Assembly: GCA_963205495.1 (NCBI GenBank)
Contig: CAUJIN010000032.1
Span: 1 to 64,000, forward strand
DNA: 64,000 bases
Source of the DNA: Pseudomonadota bacterium
GTDB taxonomy: Bacteria; Pseudomonadota; Gammaproteobacteria; Xanthomonadales; Xanthomonadaceae
Reading direction: 5' to 3'
Position numbers and translations under genes: made by a program. Positions 23,763-31,926 of the stretch are shown in pieces (positions within the stretch are counted from its first letter, which is position 1; each line of letters begins with the position of its first letter). The notes under the pieces are model-generated. The model saw nothing but the letters and a program-made list of their open reading frames with translations, ran no database searches and was not told the DNA's origin.

Positions 23763-24617
23763 ATGGCCAAGAAAATCCGCTGGACAGAGTTTCCCCATTC
23801 CGACCCCAAGTTCGACTACGACGGCACCAAGCTCGCCAAAGCCTGGAAGAAGCTGCACGCCGGCGACCTGGAACCCTTTCCCGACGAGGCCCGCGTGGCT
23901 GCGCTGCTGAAGAAGAATCCGAAGCTGGGCAAGGCCGCGCAGGCCGGTGAAATCGCCGAGGCGCTCGCCGAGGCCTGGCGCGCCTTCCATCGCGGAGATT
24001 TCCAGGACGCCTACGAGGCGGGCAGCGCGCTCGGTCCGCTCGGCGCTTCGGTTGCGATCAAGGCCGCCGGCATCCACGCCACCCATCTGCTGGACGATGA
24101 CAAGGCGCGCGAAAAGCGCTACGCCGAGCTGGTCACGCTGGCCGAAGCCGCCATCGCGGCGCTGCCGGACGAAGCCAACTCGCACTACCGCCACGCCTTC
24201 GCGCTGGGACGCTACAGCCAGTCGATCTCGATCGCCAAGGCGCTCACCCAGGGACTGGCCGGCAAGGTGCGCGACTCGCTCCAGCGCACCCTGGAACTGG
24301 CGCCCGACCACGCCGAGGCGCACACCGCGCTGGGCCTCTACCACGCCGAGGTGGTTTCCAAGGTCGGCGGGCTGATCGCGGGGCTTACCTACGGCGCCAA
24401 GCCCGCGATCGGAGAAAGCCTGCTCAAGCGCGCGATCGAGCTCACGCCCGACTCGCCCATTGCCCACATCGAATACGGCAACGGCCTGATGCTGCTTTTC
24501 GGCAGCAAGAAGGAAGACCAGGCCGCCGGCGAGTACGAGAAGGCGGCCAGGTGCAAGCCGCTGGACGCGATGGAAAAGCTCGACGCCGAATACGCCGCCT
24601 CGCAGATCGAGGACTGA
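23763..24617 (+). CDS. TPR-like helical-repeat protein, function unknown
   Basis: A 284-residue cytoplasmic protein with no signal peptide or membrane segment. The middle and C-terminal parts are alpha-helical repeats of TPR type (for example AIAALPDEANSHYRHAFALGR, LELAPDHAEAHTALGLYHAE, AIELTPDSPIAHIEYGNGL, about 35-residue spacing), usually protein-protein interaction scaffolds. The ATG at 23763 (MAKKIRWTEFPHSDP) is preferred over the upstream frame at 23706. It is divergent from the phasin gene and transcribed toward the first secreted paralogue, about 180 bp away. I do not recognise a specific function. Confidence 0.75.
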   Translation: MAKKIRWTEFPHSDPKFDYDGTKLAKAWKKLHAGDLEPFPDEARVAALLKKNPKLGKAAQAGEIAEALAEAWRAFHRGDFQDAYEAGSALGPLGASVAIKAAGIHATHLLDDDKAREKRYAELVTLAEAAIAALPDEANSHYRHAFALGRYSQSISIAKALTQGLAGKVRDSLQRTLELAPDHAEAHTALGLYHAEVVSKVGGLIAGLTYGAKPAIGESLLKRAIELTPDSPIAHIEYGNGLMLLFGSKKEDQAAGEYEKAARCKPLDAMEKLDAEYAASQIED

Positions 24618-24800
24618 CCGGGCCAGCCGGGCGCCGGCGATTTGACTTTACCGTCGGTGCCCACGAGCATCCGGAGCGCAGGGGGATGCAACTCATCCGG
24701 GCAAATGCGCGCCCGAGGTTCCGCCTACCGCCGTGCGCCCGCGCGCCGCAGTTCCCTGGAAACCTCCGCTGACCGCCCGAACTGCACGGAGGCTACGCCC

Positions 24801-26996
24801 ATGTTCCGGTCCATCCGTTTCCAACTTTTCCGCCGCGCGCGCTGCGCGGCGCTCGCGCTTGTCGCGATGCTGCTCTTGCCGGTCCTTTCCGGAAAGGCGC
24901 TGGCCGTCACCCAGGCCTGGGCCAAGGTCGAACCGGGCCACAGCGCCATGTGGTTCGACGTCTCGCGCAGCGGCGAGGGCTGGGTGCTTGAAGTGCTGCC
25001 CGGCGACGGCGCGGTGCTCTACTGGTTCACCTTCGACGACGACGGCAATCCGCGCTGGCTGGGCGGCACCGGTCGCATCGAGCGCGGGGAGGACGGTGAC
25101 ACCGTGGTCTTCGACGACCTCTACGCCGTCCGCGGCCCGCGCTTCGGGCCACAGTTCAATCCAGCCGATCTGGTGCGCGAACGCCAGGGCCACGCCACCC
25201 TGCGCTTTCGCGACTGCGAAAGCGGAATAATCACGTTCGATGCCTACGGGCGAGAGGGCGAGTTCGCCCTGACTCGCCTCACCCGCACCATGGGCTCGGG
25301 CTGTCGCCCCGCCCACGGCGTGCCGGGCCAGCCGGTGCTGAATCAGGCCGGACAGAGCGGCAGCTGGTTCGAGCAGGCGACGAACGGCCAGGGGCTGTCG
25401 CTGACGTGGCTGGCCGATGGCAGCGTCGGCGTGGTGTGGTTCACCTTCGATCCGCAGGGGCGGCCCTACTGGCTCACCGGCACCGGGCACCTGGAAGCAG
25501 ACCGCCTGGTGTTCCCCCGACTTCAGTCGGCGCGCGGCGGGCGATTCGTCGATCCGTTTTCGCCCGCGGGCGTCGAGCGTCGCACGTGGGGCCGGCTCGA
25601 ACTGCGCCTGGACTGCACGACGGGCGACGCCGCCTACACGCCCACCGAGCCCGGCTTTGCCGCCGGCACGATGCAGCTGCGCCGGCTGACCGCGCTCGCG
25701 GCACCGGCCTGCCCGTGGGTCAAGCCGGCGCTGACCGACCTGTACGCGATCAGCGTCACCGAGCTTCCGATCACCGTCGTTCCGTCCGGCCTCCAAATCG
25801 GAACTCCGCCGCCGGGCGTTGCCCTGCCTCCCTGGCAGTACGGCTGGCAGGATCTGGTGCTCGCCACCACCGTGGCGGACGACGGCACCGCGCATGGCTA
25901 CGCGCGCCAGGAGCCGGTGGACTATATCTCGCTGCTGCCCGGCGAGCATCCCGGCTTCATCGACCCGGCCTACCGCGCGCGCTTCCAGCCGATCATCCTC
26001 GCGCCGGGCGCGACGAGGTGGGAACGCACGGGTTCGCGCAGCGACGGCGTGGTCCCGATCATGGCCCATGCCGGGACGCTCCTCTACAACCATGCGGTCT
26101 TCACGCCGTACGGCATCCAGACCGGCCTGACCCCGATTCACGCGGACCTCAGCGGCCCGGGCTTCGTCGACATCACCTTTATCGACGGCCGTTTCCCCGA
26201 GCCGTACTGGAACCAGGCCATCGCCGCTTCGCGCGACCTGCGCTACGCGGTGGGCGAGGCCGGACGGGTGAAGTCCGGCGAGTCGGGCATCGGCGAAAGC
26301 GACGCCTATCCGTGGAAATGGAGCATCGACGGCGGTCAGGAGGCGCTGCCGGCGCGCCGCGCGCTCTACGCCCGCGCCAAGCCGCTGTGCATTTCGGACG
26401 ACGGAAGCCGGATCATCGGCGCGGCTTGGCCGGCGGGCGCGGCTCCCGAGTCCGCCGACCATTCAGTCGCGGTGCAGTGGGACGGCCCGCGCCTGCCTGC
26501 CGAACTGCGCAACGCCGCCGGCCGAACCCTGATTTTGCCGACAGTCTGCAGCCGCGACGCCGGCATCGTCTACGGCCAGTGGCGCGCCAGCGACATCGAT
26601 GCCGACAACAAAGTGGCGGGATTCTGGACCCGCGACGGCCGCAGCGCGCCCACCGGCCCGCTGGAGCCCAGCGCGGAGGATCCGCGAGGCTGGCCCTATG
26701 TCATCGAGCACGTCTCGGCCGACGGCAGCCTGGCCGCGGGCGAATACGCAGACCACGACGATCCGCCCGCCCGCGACGCCCTGCTCTGGGCGCAGGACAT
26801 CGGCCCGGTGCGGCTGTCGGAAGTCCTGAAAAGCGCCGGCCTGCAGCCGGACTGGCCGCGGATCCACGTGCGCGGCATCTCGCCCAGCGGCGAGTACCTG
26901 CTCCTGGCCAGCGATCCGATCCGCAAGGGCCCGGCGCGCGGCGACGGGTCGACGATCCACACCCTGCTGCTGCGGCTGGAAAAGATCCATCCCTGA
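24801..26996 (+). CDS. secreted tandem-module protein, paralogue 1
   Basis: Not assigned to a named function. The 731 residues have a signal peptide (to about residue 35, LSGKALA) and two similar modules, about 45-168 and 182-304. Each begins GHSAMWF or GQSGSWF, passes YWFTFDDDGNPRW or WFTFDPQGRPYW, and holds a Cys pair (C139/C168, C272/C304). The junction reads CPWVKPALTDLY. The rest (about 320-731) resembles repeated-strand propeller proteins (short ADGSLAAGEY- and SPSGEYLLL-type repeats, reminiscent of HAF-type extracellular repeats). The ATG at 24801 has GGAGG at nine bases. The N-terminal half is clearly homologous to the protein at 29730-31793, while the C-terminal halves differ. A strong hairpin follows the stop. 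Confidence 0.75.
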   Translation: MFRSIRFQLFRRARCAALALVAMLLLPVLSGKALAVTQAWAKVEPGHSAMWFDVSRSGEGWVLEVLPGDGAVLYWFTFDDDGNPRWLGGTGRIERGEDGDTVVFDDLYAVRGPRFGPQFNPADLVRERQGHATLRFRDCESGIITFDAYGREGEFALTRLTRTMGSGCRPAHGVPGQPVLNQAGQSGSWFEQATNGQGLSLTWLADGSVGVVWFTFDPQGRPYWLTGTGHLEADRLVFPRLQSARGGRFVDPFSPAGVERRTWGRLELRLDCTTGDAAYTPTEPGFAAGTMQLRRLTALAAPACPWVKPALTDLYAISVTELPITVVPSGLQIGTPPPGVALPPWQYGWQDLVLATTVADDGTAHGYARQEPVDYISLLPGEHPGFIDPAYRARFQPIILAPGATRWERTGSRSDGVVPIMAHAGTLLYNHAVFTPYGIQTGLTPIHADLSGPGFVDITFIDGRFPEPYWNQAIAASRDLRYAVGEAGRVKSGESGIGESDAYPWKWSIDGGQEALPARRALYARAKPLCISDDGSRIIGAAWPAGAAPESADHSVAVQWDGPRLPAELRNAAGRTLILPTVCSRDAGIVYGQWRASDIDADNKVAGFWTRDGRSAPTGPLEPSAEDPRGWPYVIEHVSADGSLAAGEYADHDDPPARDALLWAQDIGPVRLSEVLKSAGLQPDWPRIHVRGISPSGEYLLLASDPIRKGPARGDGSTIHTLLLRLEKIHP

Positions 26997-27006
26997 GCCG
27001 GGAACC

Positions 27007-27033
27007 GGGCGGTCGCGCGTGCCGCGACCGCCC
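27007..27033 (+). terminator. hairpin terminator after paralogue 1
   Basis: GGGCGGTCGCG pairs perfectly with CGCGACCGCCC over a five-base loop, beginning 11 bases after the stop. There is no T-tract, as with other strong hairpins here. Confidence 0.6.
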
Positions 27034-27123
27034 GCCGCAGGCCGCCACGACAGTCCCGCATCGCGCGCTTGGCGAACCGCCGGCGCGCCCCCATGTTGTC
27101 ATGCCCCGACTCGCGGACATCCC

Positions 27124-28236
27124 ATGACCACCCTCTTCGATCCCCTGCGGATGGGCGCACTGACGCTGCCCAACCGCATCGTGATGGCACCGCTCACCCG
27201 CAGCCGCTCGCCCGGCGGTATTCCCGGACCGCACGCGGCCACCTACTACGCCCAGCGCGCCAGCGCCGGCCTGATCGTGAGCGAAGGCGTGGCGATCAGC
27301 CCGCAGGCGCACGGTTACGCCAGCGTGCCGGGGCTCTACACCGCCGAGCAGCGCCGCGCCTGGCGCGAAGTGACCGACGCGGTGCACGCCGCCGGCGGGC
27401 GCATCGTGGCCCAGCTCTGGCACGTCGGGCGCATCTCGCACGTCGACCTGCAGCCCGGCGGTGCCGCCCCGGTGGCTCCCTCGGCGGTCGCCGCCGAAAC
27501 GCGCACCTATCTGATCGACCCGCGCGGGCGCGGCGACTTCGTGCCGGTGTCGGCCCCGCGCGCGCTTTCCGCCGGCGAGATTCCCGGCATCGTGGACCAC
27601 TATGCCCGCGCCGCCGAAGCGGCCCGCGAGGCCGGCTTCGACGGCGTGGAAATCCACGGCGCCAACGGCTATCTCATCGACCAGTTCCTGCGCAGCGGCA
27701 GCAACCGCCGCGACGACGCCTGGGGCGGATCGATCGAAAACCGCGTGCGCTTCCTCGATGCCGTGGCCGGCGCGGTGGCGCGCGCCATCGGGGCCGATCG
27801 CAGCGGCATCCGCCTCTCGCCCGTGACTTCCTCCAACGACGCCAGCGATCCGCATCCGCAGCCGCTGTTCGAGGCCGCGGTGCGCGCGCTGGCGGCCCAC
27901 GATCTCGCCTTCGTGCACGTGATCGAAGGGGCGACCGGCGCGGCGCGCGACTTCCAGCAGGGCGAGACGCCCTTCGACTACGACGCGCTCAGGCGCGCCT
28001 GGCGCGAGGCCGGCGGGCGCGGCGCCTGGATTCTCAACAACGGCTACGACGGCGAACTCGCCGCCGCGACGGTCGCCTCCGGCCGCGCCGACGCGGTGGC
28101 CTTCGGCCGCGCCTTCATCGCCAACCCGGATCTGGTCAGGCGGCTGCGCGAGGGCGCACTGCTGAATCCGCTCGATCGCGCCACCCTCTACGGCGGCGGC
28201 GAGCGCGGTTACACCGATTACCCGGCGCTGGGGTGA
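27124..28236 (+). CDS. old yellow enzyme-family NADH:flavin oxidoreductase
   Basis: FMN-dependent ene-reductase of the OYE/NemA type: reduces activated C=C or nitro groups with NAD(P)H; the physiological substrate is usually unknown. The 370 residues show NRIVMAPLTRSRSP near residue 18, LWHVGR near 98, the signature HGANGYLIDQFLRSGSNRRDD near 178 and WGGSIENRVRFL after it, and a C-terminal phosphate-binding GRAFIANPDL. Length is normal (about 365). The ATG at 27124 starts MTTLFDPLRMG, the family N-terminus. It lies between the two secreted paralogues without obvious functional link; the upstream terminator suggests its own promoter. Confidence 0.93.
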   Translation: MTTLFDPLRMGALTLPNRIVMAPLTRSRSPGGIPGPHAATYYAQRASAGLIVSEGVAISPQAHGYASVPGLYTAEQRRAWREVTDAVHAAGGRIVAQLWHVGRISHVDLQPGGAAPVAPSAVAAETRTYLIDPRGRGDFVPVSAPRALSAGEIPGIVDHYARAAEAAREAGFDGVEIHGANGYLIDQFLRSGSNRRDDAWGGSIENRVRFLDAVAGAVARAIGADRSGIRLSPVTSSNDASDPHPQPLFEAAVRALAAHDLAFVHVIEGATGAARDFQQGETPFDYDALRRAWREAGGRGAWILNNGYDGELAAATVASGRADAVAFGRAFIANPDLVRRLREGALLNPLDRATLYGGGERGYTDYPALG

Positions 28237-28338
28237 ATCCAGGCCGACCGGGCGCAGCGCCGCTTGATCCCGGTCATAGTCGGTTCGACGTGCCGCTGCC
28301 AAGGTAGCCGGCATTCCCTTCACGCACACGGAGCTTCC

Positions 28339-28842
28339 ATGTCGATGCGATCCCTGCCCCCGATTTTCCTGCTGGCCGCTGCCGTCGCCTTCGCTTCTGC
28401 GCCTGTCGCGGCGCAGCAGGATGCGCACGACCACGCCGCCCATCAGGAGCACGCCGATCACGCCCACCCTGCCGCGACCGATCCTGCCGCGCTGCCGGCC
28501 ACGCCCTGGGCCACCGACGCGCCGCTGCGCGAGAACATGCGCCTCATCCGGCAGGCGGTCGAGGGTCTGGCCCACTACGAAATGGGCCATCTTTCGGCGC
28601 AGCAGGCGGGCGATCTGGCGGACGAGATCCGGAACGCCGTCAACGCGATGTTCGCCAACTGCAAGCTCGAAGCCGAGGCCGACGCCGCCCTGCACGGCCT
28701 GCTGGCCACCTTCCTCGCCGGCGCCAACGAGGTGCGCACCCAGTCCCAGCCGCCGAGCCAGGCGATCGCGCGAATGCGCGAGTCGCTCGATCGCTATCCC
28801 AAGCTGTTCGACGATCCGCACTGGCTGCACGAGGGCCACTGA
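28339..28842 (+). CDS. exported His-rich protein, possible metal binding
   Basis: A 167-residue protein with a signal peptide (to about residue 24, APVAAQQ). The mature N-terminus is an Asp/His-rich run (DAHDHAAHQEHADHAHP) of the kind that binds zinc, nickel or copper. The rest is helical: AHYEMGHLSAQQAGDLADEI looks like a heme- or metal-free helix pair, and it ends PHWLHEGH. I do not recognise a named family. The ATG at 28339 follows an ACGGAGC sequence nine bases upstream. It is about 100 bp after the OYE gene and about 150 bp before the 79-residue Cys-tailed protein; the three may form one transcript. Confidence 0.7.
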   Translation: MSMRSLPPIFLLAAAVAFASAPVAAQQDAHDHAAHQEHADHAHPAATDPAALPATPWATDAPLRENMRLIRQAVEGLAHYEMGHLSAQQAGDLADEIRNAVNAMFANCKLEAEADAALHGLLATFLAGANEVRTQSQPPSQAIARMRESLDRYPKLFDDPHWLHEGH

Positions 28843-28989
28843 CGCCCCGGCTAAGCGGGCGATCCGCGTGGGTCAAACGCACCCGCGCGGGTGATTCTGG
28901 AAACCACGCCGCCGCGGCGCGATCATGGGCGCGGCGGCACCCGCGGATTGCATCAGCCGTGCCGCCGCGTCCCTCCAGGGAGTTGTGTC

Positions 28990-29229
28990 ATGGAATACAC
29001 CATCCATCTGAGCGCCGCGCCCGTGGACGTGGATCGCGTCCGCGAGGCGCTGGAAGACATCGACCCGTCCGCCATCGTCGACCTGGCCCAGAACGGCCGG
29101 GACCTGCGGGTTTCGGCCAACCTGCTCGACCGCGAACTGTTCGGCGCCCTCGAACGCGCCGGCCACCCGGCCGATGCGGTCCGGGTGACCCGCCTGCCCT
29201 CGGTGTGCTGCGGAAGCTGCAGCGGCTGA
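28990..29229 (+). CDS. 79-residue protein with Cys-rich C-terminus
   Basis: A small protein (MEYTIHLSAAPVDVDRVREALE onward) with alternating strands and helices that resembles a metallochaperone-sized ferredoxin-like fold. The last residues are CCGSCSG, with three closely spaced cysteines that could bind a metal or form disulfides. There is no signal peptide, so it is cytoplasmic. A clear AGGGAG site lies upstream of the ATG. Together with the upstream His-rich exported protein it might suggest metal handling; that is inference, and the function is unknown. Confidence 0.7.
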   Translation: MEYTIHLSAAPVDVDRVREALEDIDPSAIVDLAQNGRDLRVSANLLDRELFGALERAGHPADAVRVTRLPSVCCGSCSG

Positions 29230-29267
29230 CGCCTTTCGCCGGTGCGGGTCACCCGCAAGGGAAGCTC

Positions 29268-29340
29268 TGAACAAGATTTGATCCGTCATACCGGCGAAGT
29301 TGCACTTCTGTCCGGAATAATTTGGGGCTGTTCGCCGGAA
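29268..29340. repeat. REP-like palindrome, left copy of a dispersed family
   Basis: TGAACAAG, TTTGAT, CGTCAT and CCGGCGAA appear in the same order and spacing as in the element at 33435-33511, with few mismatches. CCGGCGAA (29291-29298) is answered by TTCGCCGG (29331-29338) over a 32-base loop. It is in the 500-bp gap after the 79-residue gene. Confidence 0.65.
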
Positions 29341-29597
29341 AGCCTTGGAGTGCTTGGCATTGCACATAAGTTGCCAAGATGGAGATTCAATCGCCCGGTT
29401 TCGGCGCGCTGAACAAGCCCCTCTCCCGACGGGAGAGGGGTTGGGGTAAGGTTCGGGCGCAGCGCAAGTAGAAATCTTGTCTCAAGGTCTATTCTTGCGC
29501 TTCGGTCGTACCCTCATCCGGCCCTTCGGGCCACCCTCAATCGCTAGCCGCGACTTCGATCCCGGAGGGAGAAGGAATCCGAAATTATTCCGGACAG
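29308..29597. mobile_element. 290-bp element with 16-bp terminal inverted repeats (MITE candidate)
   Basis: CTGTCCGGAATAATTT at 29308-29323 is repeated as a perfect inverse at 29582-29597. The interior has a CCCCTCTCCC palindrome (29418-29440), a GCGCAAG/CTTGCGC pair, and GGCCCTTCGGGCC at 29520-29532, and no gene. The left terminus overlaps the REP-like copy at 29268-29340. No target-site duplication could be confirmed by eye, so it is a candidate only. It lies upstream of the second secreted paralogue. Confidence 0.45.
29418..29440. repeat. perfect CCCCTCTCCC hairpin with TTGGGG flank
   Basis: A 10-bp arm, GAC loop and exact inverse arm, followed by TTGGGGTAAGG. It is the same repeat type as at 4789-4840 in opposite orientation and lies inside the 290-bp inverted-repeat element. 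Confidence 0.7.
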
Positions 29598-29729
29598 CAG
29601 TGGGCGAAGAAGTTGAGATTCCAGCTAAAGTTCGGAACACTATCCCATCCGGGGAATGGACGGACCGGCGCACGTGGGCTAGCCTCCCGAGGCGGGGGAG
29701 TTTCTTTGCCGCTTGCGGAGGTATTTTCC

Positions 29730-31793
29730 ATGGTCCTGATTCTTTCGCCCCGGCTGCCGCTGCGCAGCATTTTCTCCCGATTTTTCCCCGCTTTTCTCTG
29801 CGCCCTGCTGCTCGCCGCGCTTCCGGCCGCGGCCCGCGCCGAAGCCCCCTACGTTCCGATCCAGCCGGGCCACAGCGCGATGTGGTTCGATCCGGCGCGC
29901 GCCGGCGAGGGCTGGATCGTCGGGATTTTGTCGGAGGAATCCGCGGCGCTGTACTGGTTCACCTTCGACGACGCGGGCGAGCCGCGCTGGCTGGAAGGCG
30001 TGGGCCGCATCGTGCGCGATCCGGGCGGCGATTCCATCGTATTTTCCGAACTGATCGCCCCGCGCGGCGGGCGCTTCGGCCCGGACTACGACCCGGCCCA
30101 GGTGGTGCGCGAGGTGAAGGGCAGCGCGGTGATCTCGTTTTCCGACTGCCAGCACGGCCGGGTGGCGTTTTCCGCCTTCGGCAAGAGCGGCGATTTTCCG
30201 CTGACCCGGCTGACGCGCACGATGGCCGCAGGCTGCGCGCCGATCCACGGCACGCCGGGCGAGCCGGTGCGCGCCGAGGCGGGCCAGAGCGGGGGCTGGT
30301 ACGACCCGGCCTACGGCGGACAGGGCTACGTATTGACCTGGCTGGCGAACGGCAGCGCCGCGCTGGGCTGGTTCACCTACGACCCGGAAGGAAACCCGTA
30401 CTGGATGGTGGGCACGGGCGCGCTGGAGAACGGGCGGCTGGTGTTCCCGGCGATGTATTCGGCGCGCGGCGGGCGCTTCGGGGAGGCGTTCGATCCGGCA
30501 CAGGTGGAGCACACGCCGTGGGGCCGGGTGGAGCTGGACCTCGCCTGCGACAGCGGCGCGGCGGAGTACGCGGCCACGGCCACGGGCTTCGGTTCGGGCC
30601 GCTTCGATCTGGACGTGCTGGCGCGGCTGGCGAAGCCGGCCTGCCCGTGGGTGAAGCCGACGCTGACGGATTTGTATGACATTTCCGTCACTCCGTTGCC
30701 AGTTCCGGTGCCTACGCAACCCCATCCATCCGGGCAGGGAAGCGGCAATCTCATCCTGCCCCACGCAGTGGCCAACGATGGCACGGTAGTCGGGAGGAGA
30801 AAGGTACTTCAAGGCAACGTGCCCAATCGCAGAGCCGTGCGCTTGCGCCCCAGCGAATCGGACTGGCAGGACATGTACAACCAATTCGTCGACGGTCTGG
30901 TCTTCGTATCAGAGGATGGCGAGGAGATGCTGATTGACCGAAAGACGGGCGGGCCTGCCTTTATCCGGAGCGGTGCGATCGTGCCGATGCCGGGCCTGGA
31001 TAGTCCGGGGCAAAGCGACATTGTCCGCACTTCGAACGACTTTTCCCACGTCGTGATGCAGGTAGATACACCCGCGCCTTGGGGGGGGACGGTTCGGAAA
31101 TCGTGGCTTTGGAGCGAAGCCCGGGGCATGAGAGAACTTCCCACCTCGGTCGCCCTGCCGGGGCCGGCTGCCCTGTGCGTATCGAATGATGGAAACGTGG
31201 CGATTGGGTTGGATCGCGGCATCGTGATAGGCGGCAGTAGCGCCTGGACGGTGCGTTGGGTAGGGACGGGGCTTCCGCACTATCTGACCGACGCTGCGGG
31301 CAACCGCATGGCCAGCCTGAGCGCGTGCAGCGACGATGCCGGGATCGTGTACGGGCGCGTTCCTTTCATGACCGATGAAAATGGCCTGATATATGTCCTG
31401 CCCGGGTATTTCGCGCGGGATGGCATCAGCGGTCACTTGGGCCTGATTCACCCTTCCGAAGAGTCGCCGTATGGCTGGCAGCATGTAGTCAACCACACCT
31501 CTGCCGATGGCACGCTTGCAGGGGGTGCGTATCGCTCCCCCGCGATGATCGGCAGCTTGCCGAATGGCGATTCAGCCTGGGGCGCACTGATCTGGACGCA
31601 GGATACCGGCCACGTGCTGGTGCCGGAACTACTGCAAGAGCTGGGGCAGATTCTGGATTGGCCTTCGATGTGGGTTACAGCGATGTCTCCGAGCGGGGAA
31701 TACCTCGTGGTGACCACGGGAGAAATATTTCAGCCTGGCATGGGCACGCCCTCCACGGCACGTTCCGCTCTGCTTCGGTTGATAAAGAAATAG
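29730..31793 (+). CDS. secreted tandem-module protein, paralogue 2
   Basis: Not assigned to a named function. The 687 residues have a signal peptide (to about residue 37, AAARAEA) and the same two-module N-terminal half as the protein at 24801-26996: GHSAMWFDPARAGEGW near 48, WFTFDDAGEPRW near 77, GQSGGWYDPAYGGQGY near 185, WFTYDPEGNPYW near 214, then CPWVKPTLTDLY at 305-316. After this point (nucleotide about 30690) the sequence becomes less GC-rich and has a different propeller-like C-terminal half (SNDGNVAIG, SADGTLAGGAY, SPSGEYLVV). GGAGG sits eight bases before the ATG. It is followed by a protease gene 133 bp downstream; both lie between two related REP-like repeats. Confidence 0.75.
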   Translation: MVLILSPRLPLRSIFSRFFPAFLCALLLAALPAAARAEAPYVPIQPGHSAMWFDPARAGEGWIVGILSEESAALYWFTFDDAGEPRWLEGVGRIVRDPGGDSIVFSELIAPRGGRFGPDYDPAQVVREVKGSAVISFSDCQHGRVAFSAFGKSGDFPLTRLTRTMAAGCAPIHGTPGEPVRAEAGQSGGWYDPAYGGQGYVLTWLANGSAALGWFTYDPEGNPYWMVGTGALENGRLVFPAMYSARGGRFGEAFDPAQVEHTPWGRVELDLACDSGAAEYAATATGFGSGRFDLDVLARLAKPACPWVKPTLTDLYDISVTPLPVPVPTQPHPSGQGSGNLILPHAVANDGTVVGRRKVLQGNVPNRRAVRLRPSESDWQDMYNQFVDGLVFVSEDGEEMLIDRKTGGPAFIRSGAIVPMPGLDSPGQSDIVRTSNDFSHVVMQVDTPAPWGGTVRKSWLWSEARGMRELPTSVALPGPAALCVSNDGNVAIGLDRGIVIGGSSAWTVRWVGTGLPHYLTDAAGNRMASLSACSDDAGIVYGRVPFMTDENGLIYVLPGYFARDGISGHLGLIHPSEESPYGWQHVVNHTSADGTLAGGAYRSPAMIGSLPNGDSAWGALIWTQDTGHVLVPELLQELGQILDWPSMWVTAMSPSGEYLVVTTGEIFQPGMGTPSTARSALLRLIKK

Positions 31794-31926
31794 AAGCATC
31801 TCGCCTCTCGGCGGGTTGATTCCTTGTTCAATCTTGTCGTGTCGTCAATTTTCACCGGATCGGGGAGGCTCCCGATTTCCCACGGCATCATGCGATGCCA
31901 TTCATCTATCGCACAGGAGAAAGCAT

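Noticed and set aside
27069..28307. 412-codon frame overlapping the old yellow enzyme gene
   Set aside because: Arg/Pro/Ala-rich frameshifted shadow with no family features.
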